Shown: piece after piece, positions 1 to 12,195 of the stretch
How the letters are laid out: each line of letters opens with the position of its first letter
Numbering within the stretch: position 1 is the stretch's first letter
From: Nepenthes gracilis
Taxonomy: Eukaryota > Streptophyta > Magnoliopsida > Caryophyllales > Nepenthaceae
Direction: 5' to 3'
NCBI GenBank assembly: GCA_033239525.1
Contig: BSYO01000015.1
Span: 16,739,713-16,803,712, forward strand
DNA: 64,000 nt
The notes under the pieces: model-generated
Database searches by the model: none
What the model was told of the DNA's origin: nothing
Seen by the model: only the letters and a program-made list of their open reading frames with translations
Made by a program: the position numbers and the translations under genes

Positions 1-741
1 ATTTGTTTACAAGGTTTGGCCTAAGGATATTTGCTGTTTAAACCCCGGCAATCAGACAAGTGGCTTGCATGGTTGATAGAGTTACTTACCAAAAATGGTT
101 GATAGAGTAAGCCATGGATTGAATTAGATGGATGATCTTGCTGTTTAAACCTCGGCAATCTCGTGTCAATATTTGTGCATGATCTTGTGAAATATGTCAT
201 TTACCAGAAATCTGGCTATGGCTCTTTACAGTCGCAGCTTAAATATTCCGCCCCCGCCCTCCCCCGGTACGCAGCTGTATGTCTATCCATGTAAATTAGA
301 AACTTGAGAGCAGTGATGTGTGTATGGGGCTATGGTGAAGGAAAATGAAGCAGTGAATGAACTGGAAGTGACATGCGTTTGGTTTCAACTGTGGAAAAAT
401 GGATTGAAGACCTCTGTTTGACACAAAGGAATGCTATGGATATGCTTCCTTATTATTAGGTTTTAGTCTGGTGTGACCCAGAATTTGCGATATACAAGGG
501 AAAGGAAGAAATTAATGTTGAATTTTGTTTATTTTGGTCTCCATCTCTGAAGAATGAATTGCAAAGATGCCTATTAGGGTTCTGAGACAAGTGCAAACCA
601 ATTTATAAGGAGACGCCAGAGAGTCTAAACAAACTGAGATTTCCAGTTCAATTTTCAGTTAATTTTCACTTGTAGTTGGTCATTTCAATGATTAACTTGA
701 AGTTCGATTCTGTTGCTTGTGTACATTTCTCATATGTGCAG
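1..741 (+). other. Intron of the COP1-like gene (5' part outside the window)
   Basis: No exon could be found here. The expected upstream COP1 exon, which encodes the RING finger and ends in a PNFLLDK-like sequence, is not present in any frame. The stretch ends in a normal acceptor (ATGTGCAG at 734-741) before the first visible exon. It contains an imperfect short duplication: a GTTTAAACCCCGGCAATC-like string near 34-51 recurs near 144-161, and ATGGTTGATAGAG occurs twice between them. Confidence 0.7.
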
Positions 742-3700
742 TTATTGAAGAAGATGTCTTGTCGTCGATTTGAAAAACATTCTACCCCATTTGATAGCCT
801 TTTCCAAGCGCTAAGGCAGGTTAGTTAACTTCTGTAAGAAAAATACCTTTTGAGGTCGGTGGTGTTTTCTATCATTGCTAGTCTCCATCTCCATTGTTCA
901 TTTTCCTCTTGGTCATGTTGTTGGTATTGTCTTATTGCTCTCTCTGAAACAAGCTGTAATTTAGTGTATAATTTGAAAGGGCATTGTTTTCCCTTAGTTT
1001 GTCATTCTTTTACACTTATCAGATTCTTACAACTTTATATTTAAAAATGATAGCATTCCAGATGTATAACATATTACATGTGTACAACGTTTGTGTTTCT
1101 ATATGTACTCCTTAAAGCATAAGATAATTTAGCAATATCTACCATTACAAGGAATTTCGTGGTTATGGTATTGATCAGTGAATTCATAAATAAAAATAAA
1201 ATGTCCAAAACTTGTCCTTCTGTCTGAAGTCTGAACATTATGCATAAATACATTTCTTGATTCCTGTTCTAGAACGTTGAACACTAATTTATTCTGTCAA
1301 TTCTGCCACTTGATCTTTTGGCAAATGTACAAGTTAAGTGTTTGTTTGACTAGTGTGATTACTTTCCTTTTCCCTTAGAGTTCACTTTACTTTTCCCTTA
1401 GAGTTCACTTTCTTGTCTTATCCATAGACAGGGTTGTGAAGTAACTGTTAAGGAGCTGGACAGTCTCCTGTCTTTGCTTGCGGAAAGGAAGCGAAAGATG
1501 GTGCAGCATGAGGCTGAAACAAATCTGCAAATTCTGCTTGAATTTATGTACTGTTTAAGAAAGCAGAAGTTGGAACAGCTGAATGAGGTAATTAATTTAA
1601 ATCGGTAAATGCAACATTGTCAATTATCCTTATTACACTTACTATATTACTCAGTGGATGCATGTAAATTGATCCTTCCAAAATGGTAGGAAACATATTT
1701 TGTCCTAATAGAAGGTAGGCCAAAAAGTGGGTCACCTTGACTCATTGATAATGTTGCCAAATCTTAACCTGAAAGCTATGGATTCAAACAACAGACTCAA
1801 CCTCATCCTGTAAGGTGGAGCCTTGGTGCATTGGTTTGCTGTATTATAAAAGTTGGCCAAGCAGCAAACTTTGTAGTACTTAGAGACAGACAGTTCTCAG
1901 GAGGGCCCCTCTCGGGTTGGTTGAAATGACTTCCCACAAGACTGATTACTTATTTGGCCTTTTTAGTATACTACACTGGACCTTAAGAACTTTTAGATGG
2001 CTGTGCATTTTCCTGAATTAGGGGCTCTTTTCTATTATTTCTGGATTTTAAATCAGAGAATGACATGGTTTTTATTATATATGCAGATAAAAAACGATCT
2101 CCAATGCATTAAGGAGGATATAAAAGCAGTAAAGAGACAAAGAATAGACTTTTTGTGTAAGAAGAATAGATATTCAGTTAGGCCAAGAATGGTCACTGAT
2201 GATTCAGCTACAGCCACTGTTTGTCCATCGGTTTCCAGGCAGATTGTTAATGTAGCCCCTAGTGGTTGTAGCATGCAAGACCAAATGACTTCGAGAAATC
2301 TCCAGCACAGGAAAGATGATGCTATTCCTCCTGACTCGGAATTAGAGCATCTTTCTCAATCGGGATCAGCTATGGCAAGGAAAAGGCAGATCCATGCACA
2401 GGTCTGTATTCTTGCAAAATTCAATCTCAGTTGTGTAGGTTCTAGGTTGCTACACATCCATTTGTAGACCTTTAAAACATGTGTTTGAGAACCTTCAGTG
2501 TTTCTTAAGTAGTTCAAGTGGTTAGTCATAATTTAACAGCCTTTGGACTGTAATACCCATGCAGATCTAGAATACAATTTGCTGTCCTCTTAGACTGTTT
2601 GTCCTAGAGCTAGCATGGAAGTAAATATCGGCTGATATATGTTGGTATCAAGCCTCCCCAATGCATACTAGTAAAATAATGATATATATTGGTTGCATTA
2701 GTCTATATTGGCTGACGTACCAATATAAGCCGATATATTTTGCCAATGTTTTGACCCATACCAAACATCACTGGAAAAATACCCACGCCTCTCTCTCCCT
2801 TTTCTCTCACATCACCTCTCACAAGTAGCAGCAGACATGAAATATGACTAGAAGGTAGGTTGCAACCTAAGTGAGTGGCAATTCATTCTATTTGTTTGGT
2901 TTTATTTTATTATTTTAATATTTGCTAGTGCATACTTTGATATGAAAATATTGATTCATTGACTAAAAATTATCTGAAATACTTGAGATATGTAAAATAT
3001 AATTAAATTTGGTTAAATTTTAATATTAATCTCAATTTTGATAAGCTTATGAAAAAAATTGTTCCGGATACGGCCGATACCGACACGTATCTCTTGGTCC
3101 AGCTGATACTGATATAGCTGCAGCCACTACCAATATAGATATTTTCGTCCGCGAGAGCTAGGCATTGTGATTCTGTGTGTGAGGCTTAAAATCTGAATTC
3201 GGTCCTATAACCATAATTTGTTGGTATGCTTTTTGCCAGCCCTTTCCATATGCTGGCACAAATATTTTTGTTTGAAAAGCAAAAGGATTTTGTTCTGCCT
3301 TGCATGGTGTATGTATTGACCAGTAGTTCATATTCCTAGGTTGAAGATCTGCATTGGCACATTGACTTAAAAGACCTTTTCCTCCATTTTCTTTCTCTGT
3401 TTGTGTAGTTCAATGACTTACAAGAGTGTTACCTACAAAAGCGACGTGATTGGGCCAAACAAGCATGCCGACAGGAAGAAAGGGGCACAATTGCTGCAAG
3501 TAGAACAGGTTATCATCCTGGTCTCGAGGATTTTAAAACTGTGCTCACAAATTTTAGTCGATACAGGTCATTGATTTTTCCAGTTCCAATTTCCTAGTGT
3601 TTTGTACCCAGTTTAAGTCAAGTAAACATTTTGTTATCTATGTTTATGAACAAATTTTTTAACAATGATTGATTGATTTTATTAATATAGTCAACTGAGG

Positions 3701-6700
3701 GTCATTGCTGAGCTTAGGCACGGGGATCTTTTCCACTCACCCAATATTATATCAAGGTGAGTTCCTCTGTCCAATTTTACCTTTTCTTTGCATCAATAAC
3801 CTTCTAGATTTCAGAAGTTGCTGTCCATTTCTTTGCCATTGAAATCTAGTATTTTATAGTACTGAGAAACTAGTTGTTTCTATACATGGTAGAAGAGCGT
3901 AAGTTTTTTTAACCTAGTAATTTTATCGAAATAGAAGCTACCAGCTACTGACATTTGCAAAGTTTCTGAAAATGCTTGTTCAGGGATCTCGGCTTTATTT
4001 GGGTGTGTGGCATACCCACAATTTAAAACAGAGATCAAGTGAATAATCTAATTATAAAATCTTTTGCATTGGAACTCTCCCCTACTATGATCCATGTTTT
4101 ATTCTCACCAACTTGCTGACTTCATTTTTATGCTGTATATATTCCATGGAGCTTTCTGCTTTGACCATCCTCTTCAATAGGACTTCCTTCTACTCCAAAT
4201 TTCCATATTCTTTCTTCTCCTCTCCAATTCAATCTTTCCACGCTTAGATAATTTTGTGTGATAACTAATGCTATTGTGGTTTATTTTCAAAGGAAATTGT
4301 AACCTCTTTAATGGCTTGCTTTTTTGTTCTTTGAGCAGTATAGAGTTTGATAGAGATGATGAGCTATTTGCAACTGCCGGGGTTTCCAAGCGCATCAAGG
4401 TGTTCGAGTTTAACTTTGTAAGAGAATCTGAATCTGGTTTCTTAATATATTAACCTGTCGATTGTCTATTGTCGGAATTGTTTTCCTAGACATTAAATGA
4501 ATACTTTCACCAGTTTGGAATGCACATTGTTAGTAGTCTTTAATGATCAGTTTATGATGCCAAAGTGCAAATATCTCTCATTTTAATAATGCAAAAAAAG
4601 TGTGTTCTCTTTGAACTGAGCTGCAGAGATAAGATTATAAAGATAAATAAGTGGACTTACAATAATTGATATGATAAGGAATGAAGATATTCATAAACAT
4701 TTAAAAATTCTTCTTATAGAAGATAATTTGAGAAAATGACGTTTAAGATGGTCAAACACTTAAACCATATGGCAAATGAATCACTTGTGAAGAAATGTGT
4801 GTCAGACTGAAGTTGGAGAAATGAAAAGGGAGAGGGAGGCATGGAAAAACTTGGATTGAGGTGATTAATAAATGTTTGAATTTGTTTATACTCCTGGAGG
4901 ATGTGGCCTTCAATTGAGCGGAACAATAAAAGCAAATTTATATTGCTGATCCACCTAATGAGATTTAAGAATTCGTTATTGTTGTTGTTTTCTCTTTGAA
5001 AATATGTTTGGATTTTAGTGATTGTTATTGGGTATGAGGGACTCAAATTGTGTTTTTATTAGCCATGTGTGTACTTATTCTCTTTATATTTGCTATGGAT
5101 GCAGCCTTTGCATTTAATGTTGTCTTTGCATATGATGTTTCTAAACCCTCTTCCTCCGTGAATGAAAATATCAATATCATTGTCGGTCACGGCTATATCA
5201 GTGTCGGATATATTAGGCTTTTTATATTAGTATTGGATTTTAGAATAACTAGAATTTCTGAAAATCTTATACTAATAGAGCCATATCAATCAATATATTG
5301 GCTGTGTCGCCTAATATATCGACTAACCGATCAATACGCAACATATCAAGATATTGTTGTGGTATCATGAACTGCTGGTATTGGAGGGCCCAGATATCAC
5401 CCATATCTGCCAAATTTTACAATATTGGCCTATTTTTACATCTATGCCTCCCTCGAAAGGATATATGTACTATTGTGTGAGAATTATGTACAAACATTTA
5501 GTTACCATTTTCTTTTTCTTGACTAGCACTATTTTCTCCCTACTTTTCTTCATCCTTTTTGATGATTCTGGCTTAATTACTAGCACAGTGATTGTCGTTT
5601 GTAGGAAATTCACTTACGGATTAAACAAATAATGTTGTTGCTCTGGAATTTCCATACTTGGAAGTTTTATCAGTTGATGATGTCATTGCATAAATGCTTT
5701 TGTTTCTGTGGCTAAGTATGTTCTCTTTGCAAATGGTGTGGCTTTGTATAAATGTTGAGCTTTTCAAATGGATTGAATGTAGGCCAAATTAAGTTTTATA
5801 AGGAAAGGTGTGTTAGTTATAGTTGGAGGAACAAAGGAAGAGATAGACCTAGAAAAACTTAGGGTGTGGTGGTAGAAAATAATTTAAAATTTATTCTACT
5901 ATCGGAGAATATTATACTAAATCGAGTTGAATGGTGGTTGCCGAACAATATAACGGGCTCCATTTAGTGGGACTTTGTGCTTTGTTGTATGTTGTACATT
6001 GATTCTCGCTTGGGCTCTTAACAATGAGTTGATGATTGATTTTTAGGTTGTGAATGAACCAACAGAAGCGCACTGTCCTATCGTAGAAATGGCCACAAGA
6101 TCGAAGTTAATCTGCTTGAGTTGGAATAAATACACCAAAAATCACATTGCCAGTAGCGACTACGAAGGGATTGTAACCGTTTGGGATGTCACGACTCAGC
6201 AGGTTGTCAGAGCACTCTTTCTAGAACATTCTTTCCTTGATATGTTTTTTGGTTTGCGACTTCTCAAATATGCATTCTTTTGTGAACGCTTGTTCTTTTG
6301 TTCGGCATGTTATTATAATTGTAATACTATCTCAACTGGATGATTCTTCTAGAGTGTAATGGAATACGAGGAGCATGAGAAACGAGCATGGAGTGTTGAT
6401 TTTTCACGCACCAACCCCTCAATGCTTGTATCCGGAAGTGATGACTGCAAGGTGTCTGTAATTTACTTTGTGCTTATTGATTTTTCCTAGATTTCCTTCA
6501 TTGTGACCTTCATTAACTTTCTATAGACTGTCCTGGTTGCCATTTTTCTCTTGCATTGGCATTGTTTCCATTTTCTCTTGGTTCCCATTTATCAGTTCTT
6601 CTGATTTTACTTTTGCCTTTAAACCTACAGAAAGATTAAAAACGACGACTACGAGTAGTAATTGTTTTGGATTTAATGCTAACTAAATGGGAGAAACGTT

Positions 6701-9700
6701 GTGATTAGATATGTATAAGACATTGATTGCGTGAAGTGGTTGCCAAAGAGTATGGATGTCTTTTTTCCATCTGTCTGCTTGGAGTGGTGCAAAATAGAGA
6801 AGATATAACTCTAGTGAAGATGGTTAATCCATCTTCATGAGTCTTCTATAGGCAAATCATAGATTTTTCATTTTTCCAATTTCAGTTCTGTTCAGTTTAC
6901 ATTAAAGATGTGAGATTTTGATGGCATTCTAAATTAATTAAACAAGAACACGGTTAAAAGTAGATCTGATCAAAATCGGGTGGCCCGATTGGCCCAAATT
7001 TTATGGGCAATTGTTAAGGTATATCGGTATTATGATGGACATAATCAAAAAATTATGCTTAATTAATGTTTTGGTTGAATAATGTCATAGATTTGAATGA
7101 CTAGTTTGACCTAGCTTAGCCTGGATTATAATTTTTTTGTAAATATGTTTTTTTATTTTAAATAAATACCAAGTTTTGAAAAATAATTTTAATGGATTGT
7201 GTTTTATGTAATTAATAATTTTTTATGTTAATGTTTTTCATTTAAATATATACTTAGGCAATATTTAGGAGGTGCATGCAGCAAACGGGAATAACATGAC
7301 TATAACTTAACAAGTTCCTTCCCCACCAAGACCTTTACTCGGGTCTCGACGGGGTGTAAGTAGTTGGGTCGAAATGAGTGTCTCCTTTGCGAGTAAGTTG
7401 CATTGATTTCATATGAAGATTAAGGACCTACAAACGGCAGAATTTGCATGTATGTGGAGTCTATGTTGAATCACCATTTAGCGGGCTACTAAACCGATGT
7501 AATCGAGGCCTGGCTAAAGACTTCTACCCACTATTCTTTTCTTGCAACGTATTTTTTATTTAAGTATGAATTTTTAAATAAAATTATCTGGAGATAAAAA
7601 ATGTCTACAGACCGACCCAAACGGCCCAGTTTGTATTATAGATAGGCATAGTCACGGTTTTTTTGGGCCGGGTGACCAGAGCCTGAACCTAGTTTTGATC
7701 AATTCTAGTTAAAAGTAGAGATATCTAGTGGCAGGAACTCTATTTAAGAGTGTAACCAGCCTGAGACAGCTTGGGAACTACTCAAAATTGACTCAGAGGA
7801 AAACTCTGAGTTCTATGGAGCTTGAGCTCAACTCATGAGACTACTCTAAACATGGTGAACTCGGCTCAAGTCAAGCATAATATCCTTGTCATCCCTGCTT
7901 CTTCCTCTGTCCCTTTGCTGTTTCTTACTCTCTCCCTTGTCATATGCCTCTCATTGGGGCTTTCTCTGAATTCGACAGGTGAAAGTTTGGTGTACTAAAC
8001 AGGAAGAAAGTGTGATTAATATTGGCATGAGAGCAAATATATGTTCTGTCCAGTTCAATCCCGGCTCTAGCACTCATGTCGCGGTATCATTCCTCTACGG
8101 CTTTTGAAGTTGAATTAAAACATGATTCGATTGTGTTTTTGATTTTGTAAATATGAACTATTGACTGATTTCTGTAACAGGTGGGCTCTGCAGATCATCA
8201 TATTCACTATTATGACTTGAGGAATGCCAGTCAACCGCTTCATATGTTCAGTGGTCATAAGAAGGCTGTTTCGTATGTTAAATTCATGTCGAACAACGAA
8301 ATCGCCTCAGCATCAACTGACAGCACATTGCGCCTGTGGGATGTGAAGGAAAATTTGCTGGTAAATAATGTGTTAATATATTCTTTCTGTATTCCATAAC
8401 AGGGCGTCAATTCGTGTTGATGTCTGTGCTTGTGTCATGTCGAGACCATGAGACGTGGATATGGTAGGGTATTTATCAGAATGAACACGACATGTGACAC
8501 ATCCCGTTTACTTAACATGTTATCTTCGTGTGATACAAAAAGAAACATTTGACACGTCAGTACAATAATATAACACATGCTTAAATTCTTGATCTATTAC
8601 CCGACAACACACTGATACAAAATTTTGATGGGTAAACATTTAAAATGTTAGCCCATAACACAACAAATATTGGATGGATAAGTGGATTTTGACGGTGTTA
8701 TTTTATAGTAGTGTTAAACTGACATGTTATATGGATCATCATATCATATCATGTTGTATAATTTGTCTCATGTTATAGTCTTGCCTCAATGGTGAATGAC
8801 ACCAAAAAGAATATGAATCTGAGCACCTATCTGATCACTTAACCTTGCACCCGACATCAACAATGTCCAAGTTTCACATTGGTATCCAATTTGTCTACTT
8901 CAGAAGATACCCGAGTTTACAAACCTGATTTAGATCCTTTGTTATTCTTATGGAACAACATACTTGGCCCTAAGTATCAGGCTTCATGATACAGTTATTA
9001 CCAGATACCACAACAAAATTGGATGAAATTCCCTATGCTCTTTGCTTTTTTTTTTTTTTTTCCTCTCCTTTATGTTCAGCATCCTGAATGTCGAAAAATC
9101 CATTGGCACTCAAATCTGTTCTTTCTCCATAGTTATATTGTATAGCTGTCTTAGTTCAGCTTGTATAATATAATTGTATTTTCTTTATGATATTTGTTTC
9201 TTATTGTAAAGTTATTGCCGAAATTTAATTTATTTCTTGCTACATTTGTTGTTTTATTACTTGCTAGTATCATGTTTTTTATTAAGGTATTGGTTATAGT
9301 TGATTAAATTATTGAGTTTTGAAGCACTATCTTGTGAGTCTCACACTCAATGAACGGGTCATCTGAGAGTCACATGATACTTGCACAAGATTTGCTCAAG
9401 CGACGGCATTCACTGAAGGCCGCACGATAGGTGCGAGCTATTTACTCATATGCTAGGATTGGGAAGATTTCCGGTAAGTATCAACGATATGAGTGCTTAA
9501 ATGTCAAGACTGGGTAGATGCTCTGCTAGATGGCCGTGCAAGCGGCCACATGAGATATAAAAGGCCGTGTTTTAATTATAGGACAAATCCAAAATCATTT
9601 TCAATCCGAGAAGTATCGCACAAATGAGAGAAGTGAAAGAGTTTTGACATCCTGTTAAAATTTGATTTAAGTTTTGTTATTCGTTAAAGTCAGATGTATT

Positions 9701-12195
9701 ATTCTTATTTTATTCTTAGAATGTATTACCGTTTGGTTGCTTATTTTTTTTATGTGTCTTCTTTAGTAAGTTGTTAGATGTGTTGGGGTTGTGTTTGGTG
9801 GCCGATAATTGATGGTAGATTTGAGAGTTCGTCTATGCTACTTATTCCCGGGGAATCCCAACAGTTATTGTTGGAATTTACTTTATTTCTTGCTACTTTT
9901 GTTTTATTACTTGCTAACATAATATTTGTTATTAAGGTATTAACTGTATATAATAAAATTGAAAAAATTCCGTTAAATATATAAAATATGATAACATAGG
10001 GTCAGCTTCCAGTATAAAACTTAATCCCAAAAGTGGAAACAAACCCCGCATAAAGCAAAATAAGACGGTATATAATAGACCGTAAAGTAGCCAGATTTTT
10101 TTCTGAAACTATGCATAACAAGAACTTGAGCGGCCTTCTTCAATATCAAACTCAGTCTTAATGTGGTTAGGGAAAAATAGTGTGTTTAATGATGCTGATA
10201 TTTTAATTCTTAGTCTATTTTTTGGCCTGATTTCTTGTCTATGAAACTCACATTTCGTTTCATGATTTTGCAGCTGAGGACGTACAGAGGGCACACAAAT
10301 GAGAAGTACTTCATAGGTCTCAGCGTGAACAGCGATTATCTTGCTTGTGGCAGTGAAACAAACGAGGTGTTCGCCTACCACAAGGTGAGACCAAAGCATT
10401 TTGAAATTGGAATATACTTTTTGTCCGGTTAAATTCTATATATTTATGATGTTTTATTATTATTTTTTCCGAATTATAAATTTTTATTTATGAAATTCAT
10501 AAAATTTAAAACAATATCCATACAAAAAGGCAAATTTTAGAAAGTAGATTTATTACGTTGTAACTTTAAGTTGTAAATTTGATATAAAATCCAATTTCCT
10601 AATACTAAGTTTAAAAGGTGTATTATATATATTATCCTAAATTTTATGAACTCGATAAATATGAGTTTAATATTGATGGGACAGTAGAAATGAGCTGACC
10701 CAGTACAAAGATCTACGGGCTTAGCAGCAGACCCAGAAGGCATCTGGCCCACCGGCCTAGGGGCTGGTCAATGCTTCTGTTGACCCAAACACGGCTCCAG
10801 CCGGCCGGACAGCCCAAGCCGGTCACGGCCCAATCCGGGCGGCCTGTAGTGCACATTGAAGATTACTTGCCTTAACAAGCAAGCACCTCGAATATTGCCT
10901 CAGATCACAATCCATCTAGGAATTGCAACTGCTAATTCGGCAAATCTTTCATAATAGTAGCCCCAATATCTGCCGCATACATCTCTTTAAAGAGGAAAGG
11001 ATTCCCCTTGATTGATCACGGTTGCCTTAATTTGCGCCCGTGATTCCTATGTCAACTCACCAAATCTGCACGAGCTAGCATTAGCGTCTGAGTAAGGTTG
11101 AGCTAGCCCAGAGTCTATAAAAGTCCCTTGAAACATATTCTAAGGATAGGCACACTATACTAGCCCACAAAAACTATTTCCAAAAGCTCTCAAGAGACTA
11201 CTCTCTGCCCGTTAAGCTTCCGGAGAATTCCTTTGCAATTCTCGCCCTCACAATATCGAAGCCGCTCCACTCTGAGCGCAACCTCCGAGTTAGACTCAAA
11301 AACCCACTTTGTTGCATCTTCGCTCACATCCTTTATACCTACATCTTTCATCTTATGGGGAAAATTACTAACTTGAGCGTCGGAGGATAAATCGAGAAAC
11401 GAGTCCCACTAATCCTCTGACCTCTTATTTTTGCGTTGTGGTGTGCAGGATTCAAGCTACAAAGTACAAAGGCTAGACTTGCTTCAGTTCGACCCTAGGA
11501 TTAAGTAGTACCCCCGGATCTATGACACATTAAATATAAATAAAATACTAAAAGAAAAATGAAAATGTTGGATGAATGGATGGTATATGAACCCGAATGT
11601 GCCCACATAGTTGGACGGGATAAATTGGGATGTTGCAGATATGATCGTGGTCACGACTTCGATTTTTACTGTTGTTTGTTTAGATATATCTGATGTATAA
11701 TTTTTGTGTATGATGTTATCGACTAGAAATTTGCCCCAAATTCCCTAAGCGAGGTGAGATTCCACTTAATCAAAAAGATGGTAGAATGTGTAATAGTGTG
11801 ATGTTAATGTGACACCGTCAGCCGTCCTCAATTCACTTTTGATAATATATGATATCTTATCAATTCATTTACACTAACATACTTAAAAGAATAATTAGAT
11901 ATATAGATGCCAAATGGATCTTAAAGGTGGCTAAGGGATATCGCCCGGAACCCTTTGAAATTTTGCCAGGCACATTTGATTTATTCTAATGCTAACTTGA
12001 AGTTTCGTGGCTTGATCGTTTCAGGCCATCTCTAGACCGGTGGTGAAGCACAGATTCAGCCTGTCGGAGGTTGATGAACCAGAGGAAGATGTAGGGTCGT
12101 GTTTCATCAGCACGGCGTGCTGGAAGAACGATGGCCCTACGATGATGGCGGCTAACAATCAAGGAACGATCAAAGTACTCGGACTTGCCGCATGA
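742..12195 (+). CDS. COP1: COP1-type E3 ubiquitin-protein ligase, 5'-truncated by the window, 12 exons
   Basis: COP1 represses photomorphogenesis in darkness by ubiquitinating transcription factors such as HY5, working with SPA proteins in a CUL4-DDB1 complex. Exons: 742-819, 1432-1587, 2087-2401, 3409-3566, 3691-3756, 4339-4417, 6047-6202, 6353-6451, 7979-8083, 8181-8360, 10274-10384, 12025-12195. All junctions are GT..AG and in phase, giving 557 residues. Adding the roughly 118 residues of the missing RING exon gives the usual COP1 length of about 675. Exons 1-3 encode the coiled coil ([20 protein letters not shown]). The exon 3/4 join encodes the bipartite NLS ([11 protein letters not shown] then LQKRRD). 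Exons 5-12 encode the WD40 propeller, with [73 protein letters not shown] and CGSETNEV; the stop follows KVLGLAA. Compared with Arabidopsis COP1 as I remember it, the linker after the coil and the last blade are markedly divergent, so this may be a second COP1 paralogue. No frame breaks were seen. Several introns carry transposons. Confidence 0.95.
2615..3155. repeat. MITE-like intronic repeat, copy 1 (GATGAAAATATC family)
   Basis: Lies in the COP1 intron after exon 3. The left edge has GTAAATATCGGCTGATATA and the right edge ATAGATATTTTCGTCC, which are roughly inverted copies of each other. The interior is rich in CGATAT/ATATCGG words (GCCGATATATT, GGCCGATACCGACACG). The same terminal and internal words recur at four other intronic sites in this window. 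Boundaries are approximate and no clear target duplication was found. Confidence 0.5.
4790..5010 (+). repeat. Degenerate LINE (L1-type) 3'-end relic
   Basis: Lies in the COP1 intron between the 4339-4417 and 6047-6202 exons. A plus-frame translation with stops reads KTWIEVINK, then LEDVAFN, AEQ and [10 protein letters not shown]. This follows the pattern KTW.EVIK.D...L.LTED.A.DRAEWR.RIHVADP found at the C-terminus of plant L1 polymerase relics. No upstream RT motifs are present, so it is 5'-truncated. The assignment is from remembered family patterns. Confidence 0.45.
5160..5455. repeat. MITE-like intronic repeat, copy 2 (GATGAAAATATC family)
   Basis: Begins with AATGAAAATATCAATATC and contains GGCTATATCAGTGTCGG, ATATATCGACTAACCGATC and ATATTGGCCTATTTTTACATC, the last being the inverted counterpart of the left end. 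It sits between two LINE relics in the same COP1 intron. Edges are approximate. Confidence 0.45.
5790..5995 (+). repeat. Degenerate LINE 3'-end relic, second copy in the COP1 intron
   Basis: The plus-frame translation has [23 protein letters not shown] and [10 protein letters not shown], the same pattern as the 4790-5010 relic (K.W.EV...L.LTE..A.DR.EWR.RI). It is strongly degenerate with stops and lacks RT motifs. It has the same orientation as the host gene. Confidence 0.4.
6961..7707. mobile_element. hAT-type MITE, 747 bp, perfect 8-bp target duplication
   Basis: The element starts TAGATCTGATCAAAA and ends TTTTGATCAATTCTA, so its ends are imperfect inverted repeats. It is flanked by GTTAAAAG on both sides (6953-6960 and 7708-7715), an 8-bp duplication as made by hAT transposases. 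The 5' TAGATCTG end fits the usual hAT terminus. No transposase reading frame is inside, so it is non-autonomous. It lies in the COP1 intron between exons 6353-6451 and 7979-8083. A degenerate relative lies at about 54969-55536. Confidence 0.8.
8400..8800. repeat. Unassigned repeat-like stretch in COP1 intron
   Basis: The stretch repeats words such as GTGTCATGTCGAGACC, CACGACATGTGACAC and ATCATATCATATCATG in both senses, as in many short inverted-repeat elements. I could not define its ends or a target duplication. No exon is present. Confidence 0.25.
9211..9941. repeat. Pair of about 80-bp direct repeats flanking a 570-bp segment
   Basis: The sequence at 9211-9291 (GTTATTGCC... through ATTAAGGTATT) recurs at 9864-9941 with small differences; both contain TTTATTTCTTGCTAC and TTTTATTACTTGCTA. 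The segment between has a TATA-like GAGATATAAAAGG near 9554 and is locally GC-richer. This could be a small LTR element (TRIM) or a segmental duplication. No TG..CA ends or target duplication were found. It lies in the COP1 intron before exon 10274-10384. Confidence 0.4.
10674..11532 (+). mobile_element. Solo LTR 1 (TGATGGG family) inside a COP1 intron, 859 bp
   Basis: Starts TGATGGGACAGTAG and ends GACACATTA, probably CATCA with a C-to-T change. AATAT flanks both sides (10669-10673 and 11533-11537). Inside are GC-rich U3-like sequence with repeated GGCCC words, a TATA box (CTATAAAAG near 11117) and an R/U5-like stretch containing ACTTGAGCGTCGGAGG. No internal retrotransposon sequence is nearby. 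The LTR is in the same sense as COP1, so its TATA box could act as a cryptic promoter ahead of the last exon. Confidence 0.8.
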
